Source: Cubamyces lactineus
Taxonomy: Eukaryota > Basidiomycota > Agaricomycetes > Polyporales > Polyporaceae
Reading direction: 5' to 3'
Assembly (NCBI GenBank): GCA_022376465.1
Contig: JACDTU010000008.1
Coordinates: forward strand, 496,001 to 560,000
DNA length: 64,000 nucleotides
Numbering within the stretch: the stretch's first letter is position 1; every line of letters starts with the position of its first letter. The notes beneath the pieces were generated by a model. The model was not told the DNA's origin and ran no database searches. It saw nothing but the letters and a program-made list of their open reading frames with translations. Below, one piece after another: positions 23,814-34,951 of this stretch. The position numbers and the translations under genes were made by a program.

Positions 23814-24194
23814 ATGCCTCTCAGTCCCGCACGAGCGGCCGCTTTCCAATATATCGCCGATCAAGTTAGCAATCTGAACGAAGTACAGTACTTCGATCTT
23901 ACAATCCAAACGTATACAAAGGAGCTCCAGTTTGATGGCCGGAAATATGCCTTTGTAAAGCTCGGATACTCCCAGCTAGGGCGCACCTTTGCCGGCATTG
24001 GCTACAAAATCCTGCTCTATGCGCCGGACGGCGTTGATTTGGAGCAGGAATGGACCATCTGGGTGAAGAATGCTGTGGACGCTGTCACCGTCAATCGGAG
24101 GACGGTCGTGGCAGGCATAAACAACATCATCAACGATCCCAACACTGCGAAAGCATCGTGGACGCTTGACGCAAGCCAGTACGCGCAAGCTTGA
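23814..24194 (+). CDS. Conserved 126-residue protein of unknown function, intact copy
   Basis: Single-exon ORF, not recognised. Starts MPLSPARAAAFQYIADQVSN, followed by YFDLTIQTYTKELQFDGRKY, GYSQLGRTFAGIGYKILLY, QEWTIWVKNAVDAVTVNRR and NDPNTAKASWTLDASQYAQA. No signal peptide, transmembrane helix or metal motif; likely a small soluble alpha/beta protein. The start was chosen because homology with the unit-1 copy begins at this ATG, although the frame is open further upstream. Substitutions between the copies are largely conservative, which argues for past protein-level selection. It is adjacent and convergent to a kinase-like gene in both units. Confidence 0.6.
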   Translation: MPLSPARAAAFQYIADQVSNLNEVQYFDLTIQTYTKELQFDGRKYAFVKLGYSQLGRTFAGIGYKILLYAPDGVDLEQEWTIWVKNAVDAVTVNRRTVVAGINNIINDPNTAKASWTLDASQYAQA

Positions 24195-24513
24195 TGAGGC
24201 TCTGTGAGTAGAATGTCATACACTGAGCCGTCAATACAGACGTTCAACCTGATGATATCAGACAACAGATCCACATCCGGATTGAACACGACACGAAGTT
24301 CAAGAGCTATGTGCGTGGGATCCATCACCTACCGTCTACGTTTCTGACCAAATATGGTGCACGTAATGTGTTGTAATCGAAAGCAGTGCCTCTTAGGCGA
24401 GCTTTCGAAGGGACAGGAAACAAAGGGAGCGGGTGATTTGAAGGCAATGGAATATGCAGAGCGTGCTCGATATACGCGCGTTTATGGGGGAAAGGGTTAT
24501 ACAACACGTTGTA
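24195..24513. other. Convergent spacer between the 126-aa gene and kinase-like copy 2
   Basis: About 320 bp, homologous to 19925-20239. No coding potential seen. Confidence 0.5.
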
Positions 24514-25637
24514 TCAGGATATAACTGGCAAGTGCAACGCTTTGAGGCTGCATAGTGCATTCTTGAGAAGCTCCCAAATACGAACACCCCACAAGATGCC
24601 GGCTAGGGCTTGACGAGCGCGACGGGCAGTGGGGCGGCAGTGACAAACCGCCGTACACCCACGCTCCTTCCCTTTGAGCCAAGAAGTGTATAGCCGAGCG
24701 ATGAGCGGCGGGTTATTTCTGTAGTACAGCTTGAAAGACACGTGAATTGGACAGTTCTACGCGTATACACGCGAAGAGGACACACCTCCATCGCCTGCTG
24801 CATCATGAGAGCTGCGCAATATACGTCCCAGGAGTACGGATCGAAATACGTGATGTTATACGCCAGACGATACTGGCTCGGAGGCAGGCTTATAGCGCGC
24901 TGGAGTCCAGGTCCGAGGGGTAGCTGGAGTGACGATCCAAAATCAATGAGGTAGGCTCTCCCGGGTACAACGTCAGGATAGCGCTGGCCTATGCTGCGAT
25001 TGGCAGCGACAACGTTGCCTAGACAAATGTCCTGATTAAGCCATTAGTTGCGTCGCCATACGACACAATCCACAGAGGAGCACTGTACCATATGCGCTAT
25101 TTGTAAGCTGTGCATAAACTCGATGCCCTACATGTTCAATGTCACTTAATCCGCCAGCGAGAATGTCTGTAGATGTACAGACCTCCATCAACTGCAAGAA
25201 CATGGACAATGCGCGGGATAGCGGTGCATCGAAGCCTATCAGGGTATGAAAGTCGGACAATGATGGCATAATCAGAAGAGGATGTCCAACTTCAGGAGGG
25301 GTCAGCTCTCCAGGAATGGTATGATTGCGAGGATCAGGGTGTTGGGAGAGTCGTTGGAATATTGCCGCTTCCTCGGTATCGGTGTCCAGAATCTTGATAT
25401 GGTATAGAGGCTCCTTCAGCAAAGAGGTCCTGTATACAACACCCTGTAGCTTGTTTATGAGAGTGCCCCTGGATAAGTGTAGAATGAGTGACGTACAATC
25501 TTACAGGGATAGGCAGGCTCGAGTTCGAAGCCTCGGCGGATTACTTCGGGGTGCGACTTGAGCCGCGCGGGCACCTCGAGGACCATGAGCTCACCGTCTT
25601 CATCTATTTCGTACCACGGTGGATTTCCTGAAGACAT
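24514..25637 (-). CDS. Protein kinase-like protein, copy 2
   Basis: Paralogue of 20240-21365 with the same exon layout. Seen: MSSGNPPWYEIDEDGELMVL, LLKEPLYHIKILDTDTEEA, SRALSMFLQLME, a DICLGNVVAANRSIGQRYP catalytic-loop region, AYLIDFGSSLQLPLGPGLQ, YFDPYSWDVYCAALMMQQ and GKERGCTAVCHCRPTARRA, with stop at 24514. The frame is also open upstream of 25637, but only the portion from 25637 is shared with copy 1, so that ATG is used. No disruption visible. As in copy 1, the HRD arginine is missing, so it may be a pseudokinase. Confidence 0.72.
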
Positions 25638-25783
25638 GACTTTTCTTCGCTCAGAGTTAGAGGCTCTTGCCAGCGGCTGCCTTTGCAGTGGACTGACAAG
25701 TCGCGATCGGGGAGGGGTTATGATGCGTGCGGCTACGGCCACGTGGCAAGAACAGCTTGCCGCGTCCTCGGCACGTCGGCGTA

Positions 25784-26408
25784 CTGCACTGACTGTCTTC
25801 GCGTTGCTTCAGTCCTTGACAGCAGCAACCACTACTAGCACCTTCATCCCCCTCTCGCATTCACCCTGGTCACTCCTTTCCGAACCTCAGTGCAACCTCC
25901 GGAGCTGTTTCTCTTAAACGACACAATATGCCGGTGTTAAACACGATCGCAGGTACGCTATAACGCCGTCTGATGGGAATGCACCCCGGTCTTGTGGGAC
26001 CGCCCTCGTGTGTAGCACGGTGCTCATAGCCCCTTGCAATGAGATCATATAACATCGGACACACGTAAAGATATCAGGCAAAGGCCTCTACGCAAGGTTA
26101 TAAGACACCCTTTGCTCATTATATGACATGTAGCTATCTGACCCCAATACTGCCGATCGAAGTGTCCTGCGGGAGTATGCACGTTGTTTGATCAGAGGCC
26201 AGGGCAACTTGTGTACGAGTTAGAGCCTTGGCATCCTTTGCAAGGCGCTGTGAGCCCACCTTGCCATGCTGGTCCCGCTAGGCCGAAGGGCTTCGAGTAG
26301 TTCTCAGGCGGCGTATCTTCAATGCTTAACTTTCGTACTGATCGCTTACCGAAGTTCAGAGCCCCGTCCGTCGACCAAGCCTGAACCCATAGGGAATGAC
26401 CTCCTTAT
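25784..26408. other. Intergenic region; no gene seen
   Basis: About 625 bp with only short unsupported ORFs. Confidence 0.5.
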
Positions 26409-26795
26409 GTTTCTTCTCACTACGTGCATGCTCTGCGCGGTCTTCCTGCTTTGGCGCCGTGCATCTCAGCTTCGGAGCGTTGTCGCACACCAGTTCGTGG
26501 AATTACACTATGGAACAATGGACTCCGCTTATTTTGTTATGCTTGCAGATTGGGCACCATACCTAATAGTGAGGGTCGCATTCGACTATCACTAGATGAG
26601 GGGCCATCCGCGCGTGAGTTCCTCGACGATGACTACGACGACGACAATGAGCGAGTTGGAGAAGACGAGCCACTCGCGGTTACGGCGGACCGTCTGCGGA
26701 AGGCAATCAATTCGGCCGATAGTGAACTGCAACAGTCTACGCTAGTCTTCGCGGCGGACGCGGACGAGCCCCCGCCTCCGCCGCCGAAGGCATAA
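26409..26795 (+). CDS. Possible small N-terminally anchored membrane protein with acidic tail
   Basis: Not recognised. A hydrophobic start (MFLLTTCMLCAVFLLWRRAS) at 26409 is followed, apparently after an intron ending near TTGCAG at 26552, by a charged segment in another frame: LSLDEGPSAREFLDDDYDDD, TADRLRKAINSADSELQQS and a final DEPPPPPPKA before TAA. The donor site is not clear (weak GT near 26480), so the exon join is inference. The layout, one N-terminal helix and an acidic cytoplasmic tail, is common in small agaricomycete proteins of unknown function. Confidence 0.35.
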   Translation, partial: VSSHYVHALRGLPALAPCISASERCRTPVRGITLWNNGLRLFCYACRLGTIPNSEGRIRLSLDEGPSAREFLDDDYDDDNERVGEDEPLAVTADRLRKAINSADSELQQSTLVFAADADEPPPPPPKA

Positions 26796-27610
26796 GCTCT
26801 GCGTGTTTCCTAGGTGAGCCTGACTTCTCGCTCATCCTCTGCGTCTGCTGACTTCGGGTAGCTTTCGAGGACGGTTTCAGATACCTGTGCTATCTTTGGA
26901 CACTTCACTATTTAGTATCCCAGTCAATCGTCATTCGTTTCTTCGACCGCTGTTCTACCAAACCCAGCATATTCCCGATTTGATTAAGCCCGTTGGTGCG
27001 TTCGGCTTCCTTGCCGCCCGGGCCGCTCTAGTGGTGATCATTCCTCGGTGTGAGCCACAACTGTGTCGTTGTACTTGATTTTGAAAGCAGACTAGCTGTG
27101 GTGCGATTCCGAATCAGAGTCGTCGACAACCGACACACACCGAATGGGTCCTATGACATACGGGACGTGCACTTTTGTGGCCAAGTGATCAGCCCATTTG
27201 ATGGTAAGTGCTCCCGTTCGGTCTTCCGATACCTGCAGGTCGTCCTGCCTTTCTGTAGTCGTTCTTCGCCAGTCGTCTACCCGGCGTACAGCCGCCCCCG
27301 CCGACACGCCTTCTGCATAACCGCGTGATGTCCGAGCGTTCAGGTGACAAGTCTTCGACTACGGCCCGCCGGAAACGAAGTCGATCCTTTCCTTCCTCGA
27401 CGAGCTCCGCAAAGTGCGACAACCTTGAACGTGCACACTTGCCGTGGTCGGCGACGTGAGTCCAGCCACCCCTCGTGCATGCACCTTCGCGTTCCTGAAG
27501 GGTCGTCAGGTCTGAGGCTTCTGCACTCCTTCCGTCATCGTCGTGGTCACAAGGACCGAAACACGACTGAGTAGTCAGCGCGCCGAACGAGTACGTAGAG
27601 TTTACGAACG
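26796..27610. other. Upstream region of GH115 copy 2
   Basis: About 800 bp, mostly unannotatable. Short ORFs on both strands lack motifs. The proximal part is the GH115 copy 2 promoter. Confidence 0.5.
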
Positions 27611-27618
27611 TATAAAAA
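27611..27618 (+). promoter_or_regulatory. TATA box of GH115 copy 2
   Basis: TATAAAAA about 60 bp upstream of the ATG at 27677. It supports this start rather than the in-frame ATG at 27626, which would lie only about 10 bp after the box and would put extra residues ahead of the signal peptide. Confidence 0.65.
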
Positions 27619-27676
27619 GGGTGGAGTGAGGTCCACCTTCGTCGGGTCTGCATCAGCTTACGACTCGTGCTACGCA

Positions 27677-30600
27677 ATGGCTGCTCGGTATCGCTGGGCC
27701 AGCCTTGCTCTCTGCAGCTTGCTCGCGTTCGCAAGCAACGTCCTGGCTATCGGCCAACCCACCTGCGTCGCGTTCAAGTCTTCGCACTCCACTTTCCCTG
27801 TCGTCCAAAATCGCAAGGCGACGCCGATCATCCTCTCCCCGGACGAATGGCCTGGCGTCCAGCGCACCGCGTTCGACTTCGCGTCTGATATCGAGCAAGT
27901 GACGGGAGTGAAGCCGGCGCTGAAGAACGTCACGTCTCCCCACCCGTCCTACTCGTCCTATGGCTCCAGCGTCATCATCGTCGGCACTCTGGGTAAATCG
28001 TCTCTCATCGACGAGGTCGTCAACCGGACGAAGCTCGACGTATCCTCCATCCAGGGCAAGTGGGAGGCGTACTTGACCAAGGAAGTCGCGAATCCTCTTC
28101 CTGGCATCAAGAGCGCGTATGTCATGATCGGCGCGGACAAGCGGGGTACGATCTACTCGTTGTACGATCACTCCGAACAGTTCGGTACGTGGTTCACTGC
28201 ATTAGGATGTTTGCTTCGGCGCTCACTTCGAAGTCGCAACATAGGCGTCTCTCCGTGGTACTGGTACGGGAGCTATTCATCAGACTAGTTTGGATCTGGG
28301 TTGACAGTTGCATCAGGTGGGCGGATGTTCCCGCGACAAAGCACACAGAGCTATTTGTCGACTCGTCTGGATGCTCGCACGGCGTCCCGACGGTCAAGTA
28401 CCGCGCTATCTTCCTCAACGACGAACAACCCTGCCTTCAAAACTGGGCCTTCGGGAAGTTCACCAACGGTACCGGAGCTCCACTCACAGGCTCGCCCTTC
28501 AACCATTTCTTCTACACTAAGCTGTGAGTAAACTCGTAGTTGTCTCCTCATCACAACTTCTGACCGGTTGTCACACAGGTTCGAGCTGATTCTTCGCTTG
28601 AAGGGCAACTATCTTTGGCCAGGTATGTCTCCTCCTAAATAGCCTTTTGGGACGCGTTCTAAACGCGAATTGGACATGCAGCCATGTGGGCGAGGTATGC
28701 TTGCTTCTATCACGTGATCGCGTCTCTCCGTACTGACTTCGCGGTCTTCCAGCGGCTTCGGCCTCGACGATCCGCTGAACCAGCCGTTGGCGGACTGGTA
28801 TGACATCGTTATGGGCACGAGTCACGAGGAACCCCTCATGCGTTCGACGCCCGTCGAGTGGGACTTGTTGGGCACGGGTCCTTGGGATTACTCGGTGAAC
28901 GCGCAGAACATTTACAACTATTGGGTCGAAGGTGCCGAGCGCTCGAAGAACTATGAGAACATGATTACGATTGGTATGCGTGGAGCTGGTGAGTAGGCTG
29001 AATTCTGTGGTTGTTGTAGATAATTTACTGACTACGAACGCGCAGGTGACTGTAAGTCGTTGGTGAGAATTTGGCATATGGAACGCTGCTGATTGTCCTC
29101 GCTACAGTGCCTCTTCCCGCCGGAGAGGGCATCCCACTCCTGGAAAAGGCCATCAAGGACCAGCGAGAGATCTTGATGAATGTCTTCAACGTTACGGATG
29201 TTACGACTATTCCCCAGGTGTGGACGCTCTGTACGTCTAACTTCATCCTTACATCCCTACAATGCACTCAGCGCTGTTTGCAACAGACAAGGAGGTCCAG
29301 GGGTACTACGAGGATGGTATGCAAGTGCCAGACGATGTTACTTTGCTCTGGTCTGATGACAAGTGAGTTCAGTCTGGAAAGCTAGTTGTGCGAAGGTGCT
29401 GATGTCGGTGTAGCTGGGGAAATATTCGCCGCTATCCGTTGGTGAGCGAACGCAACCGCACTGGAGGAGCCGGCGTCTACTACCACGTACGTGTCTCATC
29501 TTCCAGCTGCCTTCGAGGAGCAGGATATTAACCCTTCGATCCAGGTGGACTACGTCGGCCAGCCTAGAGACTACAAGTGGATCACCGTGAGTAAAACCGA
29601 AGTCACTGTGTAATCCACGTGCTGAATGCTCTCTATCCGTATCTAGAGTAGCCAGATTGAGAAGGTACTGTCACCCTAACTACGAGAGCCTTCGACGCTT
29701 AACCCCTGCTACCAGACATTCGAACAAATGTCCGCCGCCGTCGCTCGCGACGCGACACGGATCTGGGTGCTCAACGTCGGCGACCTCAAGCCGTACGAGA
29801 TGCACTCGGAGTTCTTCCTCACATATGCTTGGGACGCTGACCGCTGGACCCCCACGAACATCGGCAGCTTCGTGCAAAGCTGGGCAAAGCGCGAGTTCGA
29901 CCTGGACGACTCGGATGCTGCTGAGGTTGCTGGGATCATCCACAACCTCACGCGCCACAACGCGAGGCGCAAACCGGAGCTTATGAACTCAACTATCTAC
30001 AGCTTGACAAACTACCGCGAGTGCGTCCTTCTGACCTGACATCGCATGCTTCGGACGTTCAACTGACAATTGGGCATGTACCATTGGTAGGGCGGAGAAC
30101 GTGCTCACTATGCTGCAGAACCTGAACGTCTCGTCGACGCGTATCTACAGCAAGCTCCCGTCGCAGACCAAGCCGGCGTTCTTCCAGCTGGTCTACCATC
30201 CCGTGCATGCGTCGCTCATCCTGACCCACATGTACATCGCGGCCGGCCTGAACAACCTACACGCCTGGCAGGGACGTGTCAGCGCTAATGACTACTTGGC
30301 TCAGGTCGAGGACTTGTTCGAGCAGGACTACGCGCTGGAGCTCGACTACCATGGCATTCTTGATGGTAAATGGCAATAAAACCATCCTCAATGCATGGCA
30401 CTCATTTTCTCTTCATAGGCAAATGGTACAGCACTCGATGTACCGCCTTGTTGGAAGGAAGTAGACTGACAACCGACAGGAACCACATGATGGACCAAAC
30501 GCACGTCACGTATTTCCCGGACTATTGGCAGGAGCCTCAGGTGAACTCGTGAGTGTTCAGATGGTGCTCGGAGATGGTAACCAACAGCATGTCTAACCAA

Positions 30601-31952
30601 GGTCTTCTTAGGATGCCTTATGTCACGAAAGTGCAGTCTAAGAAGATGCCTCGAAACGGTGCCATGCGGGTCATACCTGAGGGCACCCAGGGTGCTTGGT
30701 GATTGTTTCTATTCATACTCTAGACAGCTCAGACAGCTCACAATGCACGCAGGCCTGGCGATAACATCCACAACTGTCCTGCGGGATATGGCTGCTCCGA
30801 TCCCACCATGACCATCGACCCGTACGTACCCGCAGGAAACCGCTATGTGGACGTCGCGCTCGGTGGTATCCACGGGTTTGACTTCAAGGTGACGAGCAAC
30901 GTCTCTTGGGTGAAGATCTCGCCCACCTCCGGTTCACTCTCGACGGACCACCCCGACCAACGGGTGTTCCTCGACGTCGACTGGGATCAGGTGAAGGGAA
31001 TTGACGCGGCACACCTCACCTTCAACGCCACGGCTCCGACCCAGTTCCAGGAATGGCGCTCGGTCGTTCCTCCCGGCTATCCGTCCCCAACAGTGGTGGT
31101 GTCTGTGACTCTTATTGCAAACCACACGGTCGTTCCGAGCAACTTCGAAGGCGGGGCCAAGGCGTCACGCCAGAGAGCGTCCGGCCAAGACCCGGCAGCT
31201 CTGTCCAGGTGAGGCCCTTCACAGTCGTGTTCCGAGCCGCATGAGCTGCTTCAATCGATACCGTACCATCACCCTCGACGAAACCTGTGGCAGCGTAAGC
31301 GACGTGAGCTGAAACGAAGGCCATGACGCTCGCGGCGGCGATGAGCTGAACTTCACCGCCGGCATTGGTCCCAGCATGTACGTCTTCTATTCGGGACGCC
31401 GGGCGTACCGACGTGGAGCATGAACGACTGTGCTGACAACGATACGACAGCGAGTATGACTTCTACCTGTTCAACACTGTCGCGCAAGGCGGCAACGTTA
31501 CGATCACGACGCTTGTGTCGCCGGCACTCAACGGCCTCGGTGACGACCGCCCGCTTGGTCTGGCGCTGCAGATAGACGACGGGGAGGCGCAGACGAAGTA
31601 TTTCGTGCCGTCGGCGACTGCGGGGAACCTGCCCGATGGATGGGATGGAATGGACGGGTGGGTGGCGAACAGCATCATCGAGGTGCCCATGGTCTTCCAG
31701 GTGCAGCCTGGGGCGCATACTCTGAAGGTACGTGCAGCGATGGAACGGGAATGAAGCAGTGTCTCATGTCGGTTTCCTCTCTCTAGGTCTGGATGATTGA
31801 ACCTACGGTCGTCGTCCAGAAGATCATCATCGGTGCGTCTCATCTTCTAGTCTTCGTTTACGCCACATCGTGTGCTGAGGGAATCAATGTGCGCAGACAC
31901 GGGCGGTGTGTTGCCGAGCTACCTCGGCCCCCCAGAAAGCATCAGAGTGTAG
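27677..31952 (+). pseudogene. GH115 alpha-glucuronidase copy 2, broken by an internal micro-inversion
   Basis: Paralogue of copy 1 with the same exon order. Signal peptide (ASLALCSLLAFASNVLA), LSPDEWPGVQRTAFDFA, ADKRGTIYSLYDHSEQFG, FLNDEQPCLQNW, YDIVMGTSHEEPLMR, IWVLNVGDLKPYEMHSEFF and the C-terminal VLPSYLGPPESIRV are all present. Between NHTVVPSNFEG and GDELNFTAG, however, the expected segment lies on the opposite strand (31152-31332). Reading forward gives foreign residues and TGA at 31210. The truncated product would keep the catalytic part but lose about 200 C-terminal residues of the beta-sandwich. No alternative splice restoring the frame was found. The rest of the gene is free of stops, so the break looks recent or is an assembly error. 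Confidence 0.85.
31152..31332 (-). other. Inverted exon-intron segment within GH115 copy 2
   Basis: On the minus strand this piece reads an intron 3' end (CTGCCACAG) followed by GFVEGDGTVSIEAAHAARNT and on to GVTPWPR, exactly the residues that follow NFEG in copy 1. Flipping it back joins CCTTGGCCCCG to CGGCGGCGATGAG in frame (PWPRGGDEL) and restores the intron acceptor. Confidence 0.88.
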
Positions 31953-32237
31953 AGACCGTCTATCGGTCGATGTCTACGTACGAGCGGACCCACCGAGAAC
32001 GGGCCCCAGATGACAGGTTGTTCTGTAAAATGTAGTTACTGTAGTGTTGAACTAGACGCGCATTAGGCGCTGACTAATAGCAGGCTAGTAAGCGGGAATG
32101 GACACGAGGCTACCAGTCTCCCGGAGAAAGTTCCGGATACTGTGGCTGAGGTACTACGTAGTATGACATTGTACTATACAGTATTACATCATAGCCTCTG
32201 TGTATATGTATATAAGACTGCTCTGTAGGAGCAGTAC
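31953..32237. other. 3' flank of GH115 copy 2 up to the first copia LTR
   Basis: AT-richer than its surroundings. A perfect 7-bp-arm hairpin (ACTGCTC, 5-nt loop, GAGCAGT; 32217-32235) sits two bases before the LTR. A TATATAA word precedes it. It may be the remnant of an older element; nothing coding. Confidence 0.45.
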
Positions 32238-32774
32238 TGACGAACTTCTGAACCTAGAAGGCTGGGAGCGACCTGTAAGCGACACAAGAGAGTCTTCAGT
32301 CTGTGAGCGAATGACTCTATTGCATAGTATAAGTACCTGTAAGCGACACAAGAGAGCTACAATTACTTGGTAAGTAACTGCATAAGTAACTATAGGTAGT
32401 AAAGGAACTTACTCTTCAGTCTGTGAGCGAACAACTGAAGAGTAGGGGCGAAGAATATCCTCCTTATATACTGAGAGAGGGGTGCCATGAGTAAGCAAAG
32501 AAAGGAGGCATGTGATCCGTATGTACAATGAGTAAGACCATGGTGCGAGTATCGCGACATATGGTGTCATAGGTATAGAACCCTCTGGAAGGATCCTTAG
32601 CAGTGTAGAACGCAACGGAAAGATGGAGGGAATGTCCAAATGTCCAACTACAGTATGTATGCTAAGCAGTCCATAAAAGGAAGGAAGAAAGTCCATGCTG
32701 TGCGCGTTGTAGGCGCCACAGCCACAAAGTCCACATTCCCGGTCTGGCACAGCCGATAACCTGGAAGTTCAACA
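32238..32774 (-). repeat. Copia LTR A (3' LTR of copia-A), 537 bp
   Basis: TG...CA ends; differs by scattered substitutions and small indels from LTR B and LTR C. Its promoter-like TATATA is near 32463. Confidence 0.9.
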
Positions 32775-32785
32775 CTCCCACTCGT

Positions 32786-34446
32786 TCAAACTGCGGAGGG
32801 AGAGACTAGACCAATCGCCTTTCTGAAGCGCTCCAATATAGAGAAGGAGACGTTCTTCGTCAAGGAATCAGCTAGTTGATCCTCTGTCGCTACGTAGAAG
32901 ATGTCGATTGTCCCTAACTCAGCTTGTTCGCGAGTGTAGTGGTACTGGACGTCGACGTGCTTCGTGCGACGCTCGGTGACGGGATTAACCGACAAGAAGA
33001 TGGACCCTTGGTTGTCGAGACACAAGGGTGTAGGACGAGAGATGTCATCCCCCAACTCTTCACCAAACGTGCGAAGCCATACAACTTGACGACAAGCGTC
33101 TGACGCAGCCTTGTATTCCGCCTCGGTCGAGGAGAGCGAAACAGTCGGCTGTTTCCTAGACTGCCAGGAAATAGCGCCGCCTGCCATCAAGAAGACGTAA
33201 GCTCCAGTGGACCTGCGGTCATCACGGTCCTCAGCCCAGTCTGAGTCTGAATAACCCAAAAGACCGTCATTCGAGGAACCGAAGTAACGCAACCGGTAGT
33301 CTTTGGTCCCTTGCAGGTACCGCAGAACATACTTGGCATAGTTCCAGTGAGCGTCACTAGGATTAGAGTTGTACTGAGACAACTTCTGGACCGCGAAGGA
33401 AATATCCGGACGTGTACCCAAAGTCGCATAGAGCAGACTGCCAATTAGGCTCTGGTACCGTTTCCGGGAGTGGTCGGCGGCGGTGTGACTAGATTTCTCC
33501 AGTACAGCACCAGCAGGGAGGGGAGTGCGAGCTGGCTTGCAGTCAGCCATGTCGAAACGTTCGAGAACGGACTGGATGTAGTCTATCTGGTCGATGTCGA
33601 TCGTTCGAGCTTTACGATCGCAAACAATGTTCAGACCAAGAAAACGCGAGACAGGACCCAGATCCGTCATCTTGAATCGCTGCATCAAGGCCTCCTTGGT
33701 AGCCTTGATATGGCCAGGCTTGTCGCCCATGAGAAGTAGATTGTCGACATACAGAACGACGATTGTGATGGAATCCCCCCTATGTCGCCGATATACGTAG
33801 ACTCCGGCATTAGAGTATGTCCGTATGAATCCCAGATCTAGCAAGATTTGGTGTATCTTGGTGTTCCATTGACGAGACGCCTGCTTCAAGCCGTAGATCG
33901 CTTTCAGCAATAGACACACAAAGTTTTCCTTGCCAGGAACAACCCAGCCCTCAGGCTGTTCCATGTAGATCTCCTCCAAGTCGCCGTTCAAGAACGCAGT
34001 TTTGACGTCCATTGACTCAATGTCCCAGTCCTCAAGCGCAGCGTGCGCAAGGAGGTAACGAATCAACTCAAAACGTGCAACAGGCGAGAAGGTTTCGTTG
34101 TAATCCTCCCCCCAGACCTGAGTAAAACCCTTGGCCACAAGACGAGCTTTGTACCGACCATTATGCTTGATGTCATACACCCAACGATTGGCGACGACTT
34201 GTCGGTTTTTCGGCCTAGGCACAAGAAGCCAGGTCTTGTTCTCAATGAGCGAGTCGTACTCTGCTTTCTCAGCTGCACGCCACTTCTCCACGTCTGGAGA
34301 TGCCATGGCTTGTCAATGAGAGTTAGGAATGCCAGGCTTATGTGTTGCGGCAGCGAGCATCGCAATGATAGATTGTACAACTTGTTCATCGTCCTCCAAG
34401 TTCCCTTCCGCGTCTGTACGAGCATCAACCTTTGCAGGTGGCTCAT
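32786..34446 (-). pseudogene. Copia-A reverse transcriptase-RNase H, interrupted by Ty3-A
   Basis: A 506-residue frame (32786-34306) begins after an in-frame TGA and reads RWVYDIKHNGRYKARLVAKG, KTAFLNGDLEEIYMEQPEG, AIYGLKQASRQWN, VVLYVDNLLLMG, LIGSLLYATLGTRPDISFAV and SLSSTEAEYKAASDACRQV (RNase H). The catalytic YVDD motif reads YVDN. Integrase sequence upstream continues to 34446, where Ty3-A is inserted, and resumes at 44652. It is identical, as far as compared by eye, to the same part of copia-B. Dead by the stop, the catalytic change and the insertion. Confidence 0.9.
34442..34446. repeat. Target-site duplication CTCAT, left of Ty3-A
   Basis: CTCAT here and at 44652-44656. The uninterrupted copia-B sequence has a single CTCAT at the same place (about 49095-49099). 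Confidence 0.95.
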
Positions 34447-34915
34447 TGTTATGACGAGCCTAGATTGGTCACGCGGTGGCTGAGCTAGGGGTCACGTTGC
34501 CTCGGAGAGTAACAAAGAGGCGAGTCAGGGATCGAAGATCTTCTGAGAAGAGGCGAGTCGGGGTTCGGTGAATAGGCAATAGATAACCAGATCAAGCTGA
34601 GGTTCTTCGAAGAAGATCCTCAGCTTATATATACATGGCCGAGACTAATAGTAGACCGGATCGGTAAGCGAATGTTCAGTACGGCTAAGTATAGCTGGGG
34701 CTGACTGTACATGGGAATGGAGGTGACGAATCATGAGAATAACTGACGTGTCACTGACGTGGCATGGGAGAGTGGAGCTAAGTATACAACACATGAGTAA
34801 GCCGCAGCAGGCTCGGCCTCCGGAACATAAGCACGATACATAAGCATAGGACAAGTCACAAGACCAAGACGTAACCGTAACTGTAACAGTGGCCGTGTCA
34901 CGCACCGTCGTAACA
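34447..34915 (-). repeat. Ty3-A 3' LTR (469 bp)
   Basis: Begins TGTTATGACGAGCC and ends CGTCGTAACA on the plus strand. Pairs with 44183-44651. Confidence 0.93.
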
Positions 34916-34926
34916 TTACCCCCTTT
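34916..34926 (-). promoter_or_regulatory. Ty3-A polypurine tract
   Basis: Minus strand reads AAAGGGGGTAA directly before the 3' LTR, the position of the plus-strand primer. Confidence 0.75.
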
Positions 34927-34951
34927 GTATGGTCGACGACGACCTCGTCGT

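Larger units (their letters stand above)
21531..25783. repeat. Tandem segmental duplication, unit 2 (2.95 kb plus a 1.29-kb insert)
   Basis: Repeats unit 1 (18552-21502): a promoterless exon of membrane protein 3, the 126-aa gene (intact here) and the kinase-like gene. It is interrupted at 21974-23258 by a TA-flanked element. The exon part is nearly identical to unit 1; the 126-aa gene differs at many codons. Confidence 0.88.

Noticed and set aside
31208..31346. Splicing around the GH115 inversion to rescue the frame
   Set aside because: A good donor (CCAG/GTGAGG) exists inside the inverted piece, but the available acceptors (31319, 31346) give frames that meet stops.
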